DNA from: Thioclava pacifica DSM 10166
GTDB lineage: Bacteria; Pseudomonadota; Alphaproteobacteria; Rhodobacterales; Rhodobacteraceae
DNA length: 64,000 bases
Assembly (NCBI RefSeq): GCF_000714535.1
Contig: NZ_AUND01000034.1
Span: 62,001 to 126,000, forward strand
Direction: 5' to 3'
The notes under the pieces were generated by a model that saw only the letters and a list, made by a program, of their open reading frames with translations, made no database searches and had not been told where the DNA came from. This document shows, piece by piece, positions 36,388 to 45,059 of the stretch. A program made the position numbers and the translations under genes. The first letter of the stretch is position 1. Every line of letters starts with the position of its first letter.

Positions 36388-36774
36388 TCAGAACCATTGA
36401 ATTGCTCCATCTTCTTCACGTTTTTCGATTTTGTTTTGCTTCTCAGGATCAAGATTGTGCACGAGTTCCTTCAGGCGAAGTTGTGAAAATAGATCGGTAC
36501 GAGCCAGTGATGTCGCTGGAGACATGCCTGCGCTCACTGCGAAGAGCAGAGTGCCGAGATCCTCTAGCGTTTGGCTGATCCGATCGATCCCTTGAAGATC
36601 TCGGATAATACCGGCTGGTGTATGGTCTGGAAATTCGATCTCCGTCAAGGCGCGCTCGACCGCGAGTGACAGTCGGGCAAGACCTTCAATCTCCAAGCCG
36701 ACACGGCGAAGGAGCTCGGCTGCGCTAATAGCGCTATCGGTTTGACCGTGGAGCCGGGTCACGTCCTCCGTCAT
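36388..36774 (-). CDS. Small che-operon protein with DxxxQ motif (possible CheT/CheZ-like)
   Basis: A 128-residue protein, the last gene of the minus-strand che operon, overlapping the upstream cheY by ATGA. It is predicted helical. LQGIDRISQTLEDL contains D64-R-I-S-Q68, a DxxxQ motif like the one CheZ uses to dephosphorylate CheY and like the one described for rhizobial CheT. The C terminus is charged and ends in an aromatic tail, EEDGAIQWF, which loosely recalls the CheY-binding tail of CheZ. Overall similarity is too low for me to name the family. The function is inferred from motif and position only. Confidence 0.6.
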   Translation of the reverse strand: MTEDVTRLHGQTDSAISAAELLRRVGLEIEGLARLSLAVERALTEIEFPDHTPAGIIRDLQGIDRISQTLEDLGTLLFAVSAGMSPATSLARTDLFSQLRLKELVHNLDPEKQNKIEKREEDGAIQWF

Positions 36775-37157
36775 AGTCGACCGACCACGGCTTCGATACA
36801 CGTTTTCAGGTCTTGGGGTGCGAAGGGTTTTTTGATGAAGTTGTTCATTCCCAAGCGTTTGCCAGTTTCGATGATCTCGCGGTCTGCGCGACCGGTGATC
36901 AAGATGAACCCAAGGCCTTTCGTACGCGCATTGGTGCGCATCGCATGCAGAAGTTGCAGCCCGTCCATGCCGGGCATGTTGTAGTCCGAAATGACCAGGT
37001 GGACGGGCGTATTTTCAAGGATTTGGAGAGCGCTGGGACCGTCGACGGCATATCCGACTTGGCGGATGCCCATCGCGTCGAGTGCTTGTGTCAAGAGCCC
37101 GCGGCTCGTAGACATGTCATCGACGACGAGGATGCGGAGCTGGTCTCTCAATGCCAT
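36771..37157 (-). CDS. cheY: CheY-type response regulator
   Basis: A 128-residue single-domain receiver: ILVVDDMSTSRGLL has the acidic pair, VHLVISDYNMPGMDG the phospho-acceptor Asp, ILITGRADRE the switch Thr and NNFIKKPFAP the conserved Lys. ATG 37157 lies ten bases inside the end of cheR; the longer open frame is a shadow of cheR. It is the second CheY in the operon and may act as motor signal or phosphate sink. Confidence 0.93.
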   Translation of the reverse strand: MALRDQLRILVVDDMSTSRGLLTQALDAMGIRQVGYAVDGPSALQILENTPVHLVISDYNMPGMDGLQLLHAMRTNARTKGLGFILITGRADREIIETGKRLGMNNFIKKPFAPQDLKTCIEAVVGRL

Positions 37158-38023
37158 TGGCCGGTGTTCCTGCTGGTCGTTTTTGCGGACAACCGGTAGG
37201 TCGTGACGCCCGCATTCACGAGATTTGAATGTGAAAGATCCGAAATGCGCTCGGAGTGCCCCACAAAAAGCCAACCATCCGGGGCAAGTTGCGTCTCGAA
37301 CCGCCGCCAGAGCTTTGTCTGGGCGTCCGGGGCGAAGTAGATGACGACGTTCCGACAGAAGATGATGTCGAACTGACCGCGCATCGGCCATCGTTCATGC
37401 AAATTCAACTCGCGGAAACTGACAAGGTTCCGAAGCGGCGCGACGATTTGGACCTGCTCGCCCGTTCGAGAAAAATACTTGCGTTGCAGGTCGATCGGTA
37501 CGCTCGCAAGTGCGGCTTCTTCGTAAATGCCTGTTGCACCGGCCGCCACCATTTGTGGGTCGATGTCGCTGGCAAGGATTCGCACGTCGAGATTTGTGTA
37601 GTCCGGCGCTGCTTCGGCGATGATCATCGCGATCGAATAGGCTTCTTGTCCGTTCGATGAACCGGCCGACCAAATCCTGATGCGTTGCCCCGCTCGCGCG
37701 CGCTCGAGCAGCGGGGGCATGGCGGTTGCGCGGAGCGTCTCGAAATGATGATTTTCACGAAAGAAATGTGTGACGTTCGTCGTGAGCGCCGAGATCATAT
37801 TACGTCGTTCATCTACGCCACCCTGGGACGTCACATGAGCGATGTAGCTCGCGTAGTCATTTATCCCGAGTGCACGAAGCCGCTTGCCGAGCCGACTTTG
37901 CACCATCGAGCTTTTTCCCGGCGCGATGACGATACCGGTCGCATCATGCAGAATGCGCGCGATGATTTCGAGTTCATCGGGCGCTGGCGAGAGTTGGCCA
38001 AGGTTTGGTGATGTCGTGCTCAT
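37148..38023 (-). CDS. cheR: Chemotaxis protein methyltransferase CheR
   Basis: A 291-residue SAM-dependent methyltransferase that methylates receptor glutamates. The N-terminal helical domain ends with NMISALTTNVTHFFREN. The SAM domain has IRIWSAGSSNGQEAYSIAMI, VRILASDIDPQMV and FDIIFCRNVVIYFAP, all standard for CheR. The start overlaps the cheW stop by ATGA and its end overlaps cheY. The xWxxF tail of the receptor at 31222 is a likely docking site. Confidence 0.96.
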   Translation of the reverse strand: MSTTSPNLGQLSPAPDELEIIARILHDATGIVIAPGKSSMVQSRLGKRLRALGINDYASYIAHVTSQGGVDERRNMISALTTNVTHFFRENHHFETLRATAMPPLLERARAGQRIRIWSAGSSNGQEAYSIAMIIAEAAPDYTNLDVRILASDIDPQMVAAGATGIYEEAALASVPIDLQRKYFSRTGEQVQIVAPLRNLVSFRELNLHERWPMRGQFDIIFCRNVVIYFAPDAQTKLWRRFETQLAPDGWLFVGHSERISDLSHSNLVNAGVTTYRLSAKTTSRNTGQWH

Positions 38024-38490
38024 GCGGCCTCGGCGTCATCATCAGGCAATACCGCCATCAGATCGAGTACGCGGATCATCCGGCCTTCGACGATGGTGAG
38101 TGCGGAGATATAGCGTTGCGCCGTATCGGCCGCGAGATCTGGGGGCGGCTGCAACTCGCTGGCAGGCAGCGCGAGGATATCCGACACCGCATCAACCAGC
38201 AGACCTGCCGTTTGAGCGCCGGTCTGCACAACGATGATGACGTTACGGGCGTCACCTGCGACGGGTTGCATCCCGAGCCGCACCGACAGATCCACCACCG
38301 GCAGGACGGTTCCGCGCAGATTGATCACGCCGCGCACAAAGTCTGGTGCGTGCGGGAGGGGGGTGGCGCGAGTCCAGCCGCGAATTTCACGCACCGACAT
38401 GATGTCGACACTGTATTCTTCTTTGCCGAGACGAAAGGACAGAAGTTCGATTTCGCTGGAGACGGTCTGGGTCTTGGTCGGTGCGGTCAT
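38020..38490 (-). CDS. cheW: Chemotaxis coupling protein CheW
   Basis: A 156-residue SH3-like scaffold linking receptors to CheA. Characteristic segments are LLSFRLGKEEYSVDIMSVRE, FVRGVINLRGTVLPVVDLSV and AGLLVDAVSDILALPASEL. It begins three bases after the cheA stop and overlaps cheR by four bases. Confidence 0.96.
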   Translation of the reverse strand: MTAPTKTQTVSSEIELLSFRLGKEEYSVDIMSVREIRGWTRATPLPHAPDFVRGVINLRGTVLPVVDLSVRLGMQPVAGDARNVIIVVQTGAQTAGLLVDAVSDILALPASELQPPPDLAADTAQRYISALTIVEGRMIRVLDLMAVLPDDDAEAA

Positions 38491-38493
38491 GGC

Positions 38494-40710
38494 TTATCCT
38501 GCGAGCGTGAGGTCAGGGATGCGGGTGCGACCCGAGGCGTTATGCACAAGGTCGGCTGGGTCGAGGATCAGCGCAATCTGGCCGTCCCCGAGGATGGTGG
38601 CGGCGGCGACGCCGGGAATGTGGCCGTAGGATTGCTGGAGACCCTTGATCACGACTTGGCGCTGTTCGAGTATCGTGTCGACGACGAGAGCGGAGCGCTC
38701 ACCGTTTTCCTGGGCGGTTAGCAACACGATCCCACCCTCGTAATTCGACTTTGGGGCGCGATAGCCGAGTTCAGCCCCGAGATCGTAGAGGGGCACAAAT
38801 GCGCCGCGGACGTGAATTACATGGGTTTCGGGCCCGAGCGCGCGGATGTCTTCGCTTGTCAGGGTCGCCGTTTCGAGGATCGCGGAGAGTGGGACAACAA
38901 GGGTTTCGTCGGCGACAGTGACGACCATCCCGTCGAGGACAGCCAGCGTCAGCGGCAGTGAGATCGAGAAACTCGTCCCCGAACCGGGTGCGGATGAGAT
39001 CGAAATCCGACCGCCCAAAGCCTGGATTGAACTTCTGACAACATCCATTCCGACGCCGCGCCCGGAGAGGGCCGAAACTTGATCGGCGGTCGAAAAACCG
39101 GGGAGAAAGAGGAGATTGTCAATCTCGGTGTCGCTGAGCTGGGCATCCGCGGGCACGAGACCTTTCTCGACCGCCTTGGCGAAGACTTTCTTGCGGTTGA
39201 TGCCGCCGCCATCGTCGGTCACCTCAATCACGACGCGACCGGAGCGATGTTGGGCGGACAGGGTGATCACGCCTTCGCGTGGTTTTCCGGCCGCGACGCG
39301 CGTTTCTGGGGCTTCGAGCCCGTGATCGACGGCGTTGCGGATCATGTGGGTCAGAGGGTCCGCGAGGCGTTCGATGACGGTCTTGTCGACTTCCGTTGCC
39401 TCGCCCTCGGTGCGCAGTTTGACCTCTTTTCCGACCGCCGATGAGGCTTCGCGGACGATCCGGGCCATGCGCTGAAAGAGAGGCTTTACGGGCTGTGCGC
39501 GGATCATCATCACGCTATCCTGGATGTCGCGGGTGAGCATCATGAAGGCTTCGAGACCGGTCATGACCGGCGAATTGGGCGGCAGGCCGGCCTCGGTCAC
39601 CGACTGGGCCAGCATGGCCTGGTTGATGACCAACTCGCCTACGAGATTGACGAGGCGGTCGATGCGCTCGAGATCGACCCGCACCGTTGCGCCGGGTTCC
39701 GCGACCGGCGTCGAAGGCGCGCGTGGGGGCGCGGTCGCGGCAGGCGGTGTGGGGGCATCCTCCTGCGGCATTTCAGGCGCCGCGGGTGCGGTCGCAACGG
39801 ACTCGGGCAGATCGCGCGCGGTGGAGAGAGCGGTCAGCAATGGATCAAAATCGGGAGACGGGATGTCGTCTGGCTGCGCGAAACTCGGGTCGTTTAGCGG
39901 CCGCGAAGCAAGGGACGTGACGCGATCGGCAGAGGTCTCTTGAGATCCGAATTCAAGGTCGCAGACATCCTCGACAAAATCGAACACATCGAGAATGGCG
40001 CTTTCTTCGATAACGGGATCGATTTGCATCTCCCAGGAGAGATAAGCCGCTTCGGGATCGATGGCATCGAGCGACGGGATCGCGGCGAGATCGGCTGCGA
40101 TTTGTAGCGGGCCGAGCTCTGCGAGCGCGCGCAGGAGGTGCAGCGGCTCGTTTCCCGAGGCGTAGAGTTCGGCATGTGGTTTGAAGCGCAGCAGATGCGG
40201 ATCGGATGTCGCGGACCCAGAGGGGTCCGGCGACAGATCGAAATCGAGATCCAGATCAAGCGAGAGCCCCATTGGCTGGAAATCCGAGACCTCTTCGGTG
40301 GCCTCTTCCTCGATCATGCGATCCGTGCCCAGGAGCGCTTCGAGATCTTTCAGACATGCCTCTGCGCCGTCTGGCTCGGGGAGGCCGTCGCGCGCGGCGT
40401 GAACCTCGTCGGCGAGGAGATCGGCGGCCTGGAAAAAGAGTTTCACCGCTTCGGGGCTGATGTCGAGCCGCCCCGAGCGGATCTCATCCATCACGGTTTC
40501 GTAGCGGTGCGCGAACCCAACAAGCGCATCGAGACCGAAGGCGCCGGCGCCACCCTTGATCGAATGGACTGCACGAAAGACGATATTGATCGTCTCGCCA
40601 TCATGCGCGCCCTCGTCAATCTCGGTCAGCGCGTCTTGCAGGCTTTCGAGCAGCTCGTCGCATTCGATGAAGAAGGAGGCCTTGATCTCGGCCATCGGGT
40701 CGTTGGGCAT
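38494..40710 (-). CDS. cheA: Chemotaxis histidine kinase CheA
   Basis: A 738-residue kinase. P1 has the phospho-acceptor His49 in FRAVHSIKGGAGAFGL. A long acidic, Pro/Ala-rich region (about 110-330) replaces or holds a divergent P2. P3/P4 have RLVNLVGELVINQAMLAQ, THMIRNAVDHGLE, VTDDGGGINRKKV and SALSGRGVGMDVVRSSI. P5 is the CheW-like C-terminal domain with VVPLSAILETATL and LYDLGAELGYRAP. GAGGAG precedes ATG 40710. It lies ten bases after cheY in the operon. Confidence 0.96.
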   Translation of the reverse strand: MPNDPMAEIKASFFIECDELLESLQDALTEIDEGAHDGETINIVFRAVHSIKGGAGAFGLDALVGFAHRYETVMDEIRSGRLDISPEAVKLFFQAADLLADEVHAARDGLPEPDGAEACLKDLEALLGTDRMIEEEATEEVSDFQPMGLSLDLDLDFDLSPDPSGSATSDPHLLRFKPHAELYASGNEPLHLLRALAELGPLQIAADLAAIPSLDAIDPEAAYLSWEMQIDPVIEESAILDVFDFVEDVCDLEFGSQETSADRVTSLASRPLNDPSFAQPDDIPSPDFDPLLTALSTARDLPESVATAPAAPEMPQEDAPTPPAATAPPRAPSTPVAEPGATVRVDLERIDRLVNLVGELVINQAMLAQSVTEAGLPPNSPVMTGLEAFMMLTRDIQDSVMMIRAQPVKPLFQRMARIVREASSAVGKEVKLRTEGEATEVDKTVIERLADPLTHMIRNAVDHGLEAPETRVAAGKPREGVITLSAQHRSGRVVIEVTDDGGGINRKKVFAKAVEKGLVPADAQLSDTEIDNLLFLPGFSTADQVSALSGRGVGMDVVRSSIQALGGRISISSAPGSGTSFSISLPLTLAVLDGMVVTVADETLVVPLSAILETATLTSEDIRALGPETHVIHVRGAFVPLYDLGAELGYRAPKSNYEGGIVLLTAQENGERSALVVDTILEQRQVVIKGLQQSYGHIPGVAAATILGDGQIALILDPADLVHNASGRTRIPDLTLAG

Positions 40711-40720
40711 CTCGCTCTCC

Positions 40721-41086
40721 TCAGCCGGCGACCATGTTGAGCGCCTTGACCAGCTTGACCGGGTCGAAGGGTTTGACGATCCATCCTGTAGCCCCTGCGG
40801 CGCGGGCGCGGGCTTTCAGTTCGGGCGCGGATTCGGTGGTCAGCACAAGGATCGGCGTCGCGCGATGGCGATCCTGGCCCCGCACGGCCTCTATGAAGCC
40901 GAACCCGTCGAGGCGGGGCATGTTGATGTCGGAGATGATCGCATCGGGCTCGATCCCGTCGAGCACTTCGAGCCCGTGCACCCCGTCTTCGGCGAGGTAA
41001 AGTTCCATCCCCGCATCGTTGAGTGTGAGTTTCAGCATGTCTCGGATCGTGCGGCTGTCATCCACCGCGAGGATTTTCAGGCTCAT
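40721..41086 (-). CDS. cheY: CheY-type response regulator
   Basis: A 121-residue single-domain receiver directly upstream of cheA. ILAVDDSRTIRDMLK, DAIISDINMPRLDG (phospho-acceptor Asp), ILVLTTESAPE and ATGWIVKPFDPVKL are the four conserved blocks. The start overlaps the STAS gene stop by ATGA. Of the two CheYs in this operon it has the more typical sequence. Confidence 0.95.
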   Translation of the reverse strand: MSLKILAVDDSRTIRDMLKLTLNDAGMELYLAEDGVHGLEVLDGIEPDAIISDINMPRLDGFGFIEAVRGQDRHRATPILVLTTESAPELKARARAAGATGWIVKPFDPVKLVKALNMVAG

Positions 41087-41358
41087 GCCGCCTCCGTGTT
41101 TTGCAGATCGTCGAGGGTCATGCCGAAACGGTCCAACGCCTCGTCAAACGCCGCGGAGCGGGGCGTGATTGTCAGGCTGTGACCGCTGGCGCGCGCGCTA
41201 AGTGCCGCCGAGACTAGCAATTGCACCCCAAGCGCCCCGAGATGTCTGACGTTGGAGGCGTCGATCACGGTCGGCCCTTCCGTCACGGGGCCGAGCGCGG
41301 CATGCAACGCAGACACCGCGACAAGATCGATGCGGTCGGGCAGGGCGAGCACCGTCAT
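41083..41358 (-). CDS. STAS-domain protein at the head of the che operon
   Basis: A 91-residue single STAS domain of the anti-sigma-factor-antagonist type. TVIDASNVRHLGALGVQLLV contains the D-A-S segment with the serine that is phosphorylated in many relatives, and HSLTITPRSAAFDEALDRFG forms the end of the fold. It is the first gene of the seven-gene che operon, where small STAS proteins are often found, and its exact role in chemotaxis is unclear. The ribosome binding site is weak. Confidence 0.8.
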   Translation of the reverse strand: MTVLALPDRIDLVAVSALHAALGPVTEGPTVIDASNVRHLGALGVQLLVSAALSARASGHSLTITPRSAAFDEALDRFGMTLDDLQNTEAA

Positions 41359-41472
41359 GCGCGGGCCACCGGGTATGGGAGGGGATACGGGCGCATCGGA
41401 AACCTCTTTTCAACAACTGTCGAGAAAGAGGCTTAGCGCCCAGCCGTTAAAATAGGTTTGACGCCGGAACGT

Positions 41473-42432
41473 TTATTGCGACAACCGCGCCTTCAGGAAG
41501 GCTGCGCAGCCGTGAAGGGCGGCGTAATCATCCTCGATCACCGAGATCGGAAACGCGCGCAGGAACTCGGAAAAGCGGCCCTTGGCCTGCATCGCCTCGG
41601 CGAACCCGAAAGGCTCGAGCCAGGGCACGACCCCGCGCGCCGCGCCCCCGATCAGGTAGATCCCGCCGAAGGGCAGGTGGGTCAGCGCCAGATCTCCAAC
41701 CACCTTGCCCAACATCTGTACGAAGAAGCGACCCGCCGCTACGGCGGTTTCATCCCCGGCTTCGATCAGCGTCAGGATCTCTTCGCCGGGCGTGGTCGCG
41801 TGTTCCTCGTCCTTGAGATAGGCGTAGATCCGCTCGAGCCCGCGCCCTGCCACGACATGTTCGACGCTGGCGAAGGCGTGTTTTGCCTCAAGATAGGTCT
41901 TGAGGGCGAAATCGGCCTCGGTGGTGCAGGGCATGGTAATGTGTCCCGCCTCCGAGGGCGGCACGACGCGGCCGCCCGGGCCCTCATGCACGGGGGCAGC
42001 GTTGAACCCGGTGCCGATGCCGACGACGAGCCGGGCCGAGCCCTCGCGCGCCGGCTCACCCGGCAGGATCGGACGGATCGCTTCGGGAGCGAGATGGCCC
42101 AGAGCATGGCCCTGCGCCTGAAGGTCATTGAGTACGAAGACCTGATCGGCCTTGGTGAGTGCCGCGATATTTTCCGCCTCGATCACCCAGGACAGGTTCG
42201 TCATCTCGGCGCGGTTGTCGCGCACGGGCCCGGCGGCGGCGACACAGGCGCCCGCGATCGGTTGGTCGCACTCTTCCTCTTGAAGGTAATCGGCCAGGAT
42301 CGCTTCGAGCGAGGGACGCCCCTTATTGGCAAAGCGGCGGATCGTTTCCGGGCACAGCGCGCCATTGCGGGCCATGGCGACGCGGGTATTGGTGCCGCCG
42401 ATATCGGCCAGCAGCGTGATCTGTTCGCTCAT
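41473..42432 (-). CDS. glk: Glucokinase
   Basis: A 319-residue kinase producing glucose-6-phosphate from glucose and ATP. LLADIGGTNTRVAMA is the phosphate-1 loop. AGPVRDNRAEMTNLSW, VFVLNDLQAQGHAL and VVGIGTGFNAAPV are the other conserved blocks of the Glk family. The ATG at 42432 overlaps the stop of the beta-glucosidase (TGATG), which rules out the longer open frame. It would phosphorylate the glucose released by the neighbouring glucosidases. Confidence 0.95.
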   Translation of the reverse strand: MSEQITLLADIGGTNTRVAMARNGALCPETIRRFANKGRPSLEAILADYLQEEECDQPIAGACVAAAGPVRDNRAEMTNLSWVIEAENIAALTKADQVFVLNDLQAQGHALGHLAPEAIRPILPGEPAREGSARLVVGIGTGFNAAPVHEGPGGRVVPPSEAGHITMPCTTEADFALKTYLEAKHAFASVEHVVAGRGLERIYAYLKDEEHATTPGEEILTLIEAGDETAVAAGRFFVQMLGKVVGDLALTHLPFGGIYLIGGAARGVVPWLEPFGFAEAMQAKGRFSEFLRAFPISVIEDDYAALHGCAAFLKARLSQ

Positions 42433-43757
42433 CAACGGCTCCCCAATGCGTCCTGCCATGCCAGATAGGACGCTTTCGGGGTGCGCTGCAAGGTTTCGAA
42501 ATCGACATGCACGAGGCCGAAACGTTTCTCGTAACCCAGCGCCCATTCGTAATTGTCCATCAGCGACCAACAGAAATAGCCCTTCACGGGTACGCCCTCG
42601 GCCATGGCGCGTTGCATCGCAGCGAGGTGGTCGCGGTAATAGGCGATGCGCTGATGGTCTTCGACATGGCCGCCTTCGATCGCATCAAACGAGGCCATGC
42701 CGTTCTCGGTCACATAAAGCGGCAGCTCCCCTGTATAGTCGCGTGCGAGGCGGGTGAGGAAATGATGGAGGCCTTCGGGATAGATCTCCCAGCCCATCGC
42801 GGTCTTGGGCCGGGGGCCATCGGCACCGCGCAGCGCGGGCCAGGGGCCGTCTGCGGACGCGACCCGCTTGCAGGTGTAGTAATTGAGCCCGAACCAGTCG
42901 AGCCGCTCACCGATCACCGCGAAATCATCTTCCCAATTGGCGGGCATGTGCGGCGCGAAAGCCGTCATGACCTCCTCGGGATAGCGGCGCTTGAACATCC
43001 CTTCGACGAAGAAGCGGTTGTAATAGGCGTCGTGGCGGGCGGCCGCCGCCTGCGCTTCGGGGCTGTCATCGGCGGGAAGTGAGGCTTCGAAATTGCACAC
43101 TGCGCCGAGGTTCTTCATGCCGTGATTGCGCATCACGCGGATCGCGTAACCATGTGCGAGCAGGACGTGATGCATTGCATGGGCGGTCGCACGGATGTCG
43201 CGCAACCCGGGTGCGTGATGGCCCTCGAAATGACTTAGCCAGCTCACGCACCAGGGCTCGTTGATCGGGGCTGCGGACCAGATCCGGTCTCCCAGACGAT
43301 CCGCGATGACCTTCGCGAAATCGGCAAACCAGAAGGCGATATCGCGATTGCGCCAGCCGCCCTTGTCGGCAAGCGCTGCGGGCAGTTCCCAGTGATAGAG
43401 GGTGAGGGCGGGTTTCAGTCCGCGCTCGAGCATCCCGTCGACGAGCCGGTCATAGAAATCCAGACCCTCCGCATTCACCGCGCCGCGCCCCTCGGGCATG
43501 ACCCGCGCCCATGAGGTCGAGAAGCGATAGCAATCGAACCCAGCCGCCGCGATCAGGTCGAGATCCTCTTCCCAGCGATGGTAGTGATCGCAGGCGATTG
43601 CACCGTTTTCGGCGCGCACGACATTGCCGGGTGTCGCGGCGAAAGTGTCCCAGTGCGACGGGCCTGCGCCGCCATAGGAATGACCCTCGATCTGATAGGC
43701 GGAGGTTGCGACGCCGAATTGAAAATCACTCGGAAAATCAGTGCGTTTAGGGAGCAT
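42432..43757 (-). CDS. GH1 beta-glucosidase
   Basis: A 441-residue family GH1 glycosidase, cytoplasmic since no signal peptide is seen. FQFGVATSAYQIEGHSYGGA at the start, APINEPWCVSWLSHFEG with the acid/base Glu (NEP), and LPLYVTENGMASFD with the nucleophile Glu (TENG) are diagnostic. ATG 43757 is chosen because AGGA lies five bases upstream; an ATG two codons earlier abuts the ribosome binding site. It lies between aglR and glk and overlaps glk by one base. Its beta specificity differs from the alpha-glucosides expected for Agl, so the locus may handle several glucosides. Confidence 0.93.
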   Translation of the reverse strand: MLPKRTDFPSDFQFGVATSAYQIEGHSYGGAGPSHWDTFAATPGNVVRAENGAIACDHYHRWEEDLDLIAAAGFDCYRFSTSWARVMPEGRGAVNAEGLDFYDRLVDGMLERGLKPALTLYHWELPAALADKGGWRNRDIAFWFADFAKVIADRLGDRIWSAAPINEPWCVSWLSHFEGHHAPGLRDIRATAHAMHHVLLAHGYAIRVMRNHGMKNLGAVCNFEASLPADDSPEAQAAAARHDAYYNRFFVEGMFKRRYPEEVMTAFAPHMPANWEDDFAVIGERLDWFGLNYYTCKRVASADGPWPALRGADGPRPKTAMGWEIYPEGLHHFLTRLARDYTGELPLYVTENGMASFDAIEGGHVEDHQRIAYYRDHLAAMQRAMAEGVPVKGYFCWSLMDNYEWALGYEKRFGLVHVDFETLQRTPKASYLAWQDALGSR

Positions 43758-43770
43758 CTTCATCCTGTTT

Positions 43771-44802
43771 TCAAGCTGTGGGGGCAGGGCCCGTGGATTG
43801 GCCGAGCACCAGAACCGCCTCCATCAGCTCGTGTCGGGGCGTGCGATCGCCGCTCTCGATCTGATCGATCAGCAGCGCCGCGCACCGCCGTCCCGCTTCG
43901 CGCACCGAGGACCGTGTCGCGGTGAAGATCGGTTCTTCGGCCGTGCCATTCTTGAGGTAGCCCAGCTCGTCGTCATGGGTCACGATCGAGATGTCGCGCC
44001 CCATCTTGAGGCCCGCCTCCTCGATCCCGCGCCGTGCGCCCATCGCGGAAAGCAGCGACGCTGTGAGGAAGGCCGTAGGCGGGTTCGACAGTTGCAGCAT
44101 CTCGCGGGCGGCATCGTGGCCCTGCGCCTCGGTCATCTCGCCCTCGGTGATCAGCGCCGGATCGGGTGCGATCCCGCGCGCCGTCAGTGCCTGTTCATAG
44201 CCGCGCCGCCGTCTGCGGGCGAAATCCATATTGCCGATCCCGTTGATCAGCGCGATCCGGCGATGGCCGAGATCGAGCAGGAAATTGGTGGCGCGCGTGA
44301 AAGCGCGGACATTGTTCACATCGACCCAGCTATAGGAGCTTTCGATCCCGCTGACGCGCCCATGCAGCACGAAGGGCAGGCCGAGATGGTCGAGCATCGC
44401 GATACGGTGATCCTCGACCTTGGGGGCATGTACCAGCACCCCGTCGACATTGCCTTTCGAGCGCAGCTCGGCATAGGCGCGGGCTTCCTGATCGTCGGGC
44501 ACGATGGTGATCACCATGTCGTAGCCGCGTCGCGCATAGACCTCGCCGGCACCGGCGATGAAATCGGCAAAGACCGGGTTCACGATCTCGTGGCGGGTAG
44601 AGATCGGGATGATATGGCCGATCGCCATCGCGCGGCCGGTGGCAAGCCGTTTTGCCTGCGTGTTGGGACGATAATTCGCCGCCTCGGCAGCCTTCATCAC
44701 GCGGATGCGGGTGGCCTCCGAGACCTCCGGATAGCCGTTGAGCGCGCGACTCACCGTCGTGGGCGACAGCCCGAGTTCCTGTGCCAGTGTCTTGAGATTC
44801 AT
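43771..44802 (-). CDS. aglR: LacI-family repressor of the agl locus
   Basis: A 343-residue LacI/GalR regulator. The N-terminal helix-turn-helix is LKTLAQELGLSPTTVSRALN with the hinge helix near residues 48-56. The sugar-binding periplasmic-protein-like domain follows (GVLVHAPKVEDHR, RRIALINGIGNMDFARRR). ATG 44802 begins exactly at the HTH. It is divergent from aglEFGAK and leads bgl-glk. One palindrome lies five bases before its start and another before aglE, consistent with control of both directions. The inducer is presumably an alpha-glucoside or derivative. Confidence 0.88.
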   Translation of the reverse strand: MNLKTLAQELGLSPTTVSRALNGYPEVSEATRIRVMKAAEAANYRPNTQAKRLATGRAMAIGHIIPISTRHEIVNPVFADFIAGAGEVYARRGYDMVITIVPDDQEARAYAELRSKGNVDGVLVHAPKVEDHRIAMLDHLGLPFVLHGRVSGIESSYSWVDVNNVRAFTRATNFLLDLGHRRIALINGIGNMDFARRRRRGYEQALTARGIAPDPALITEGEMTEAQGHDAAREMLQLSNPPTAFLTASLLSAMGARRGIEEAGLKMGRDISIVTHDDELGYLKNGTAEEPIFTATRSSVREAGRRCAALLIDQIESGDRTPRHELMEAVLVLGQSTGPAPTA

Positions 44803-44806
44803 CGCC

Positions 44807-44820
44807 CCAAACCGCTTTGG
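44807..44820 (-). promoter_or_regulatory. LacI-type operator in the aglR leader
   Basis: CCAAACCGCTTTGG is a near-perfect palindrome (only the central pair of positions deviates) that shares both CCAAA and TTTGG half sites with the operator at 44996. It sits between the aglR promoter and start codon. Confidence 0.7.
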
Positions 44821-44830
44821 ATACGTCCGG

Positions 44831-44859
44831 AGGTTAGTCGCGCGCGTTTGGCGCGTCAA
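44831..44859 (-). promoter_or_regulatory. aglR promoter
   Basis: On the minus strand, TTGACG (44859-44854), a 17-bp spacer and TAACCT (44836-44831) form a plausible vegetative promoter. Transcription would start near 44824, with the operator immediately downstream. Confidence 0.5.
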
Positions 44860-44959
44860 TGCTGCGGCTGCGGCAAGTGCGATGCCGCGGTGCGGCGCGG
44901 AGGTCTGAGGAATGCTCAGATAAATAAAGGGAAATTGATTTGCTCGTGAGGTGCGGCAA

Positions 44960-44988
44960 TTGACATCTGCGTGACGCTCTGAGACGGT
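44960..44988 (+). promoter_or_regulatory. Candidate aglE promoter
   Basis: A perfect -35 element TTGACA lies at 44960-44965. At 17 bp spacing the -10 region is only GACGGT, a poor match, so an activator or a different spacing may apply. The operator at 44996 lies just beyond it. Confidence 0.4.
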
Positions 44989-44995
44989 CGGTCAA

Positions 44996-45013
44996 GTCCA
45001 AAGCGCTTTGGAC
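44996..45013 (+). promoter_or_regulatory. LacI-type operator upstream of aglE
   Basis: GTCCAAAGCGCTTTGGAC is a perfect 18-bp palindrome with the central CG typical of LacI/GalR operators. It ends 46 bases before the aglE start, where a bound repressor would block transcription. Confidence 0.85.
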
Positions 45014-45059
45014 ATGGTGAGTCGTGTCGGTCCGAAGCGCCATTTACCGGGAGGATTTC

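Noticed and set aside
37158-37391. N-terminal extension of the second cheY
   Set aside because: It is out-of-frame cheR sequence. The receiver fold starts at ATG 37157.
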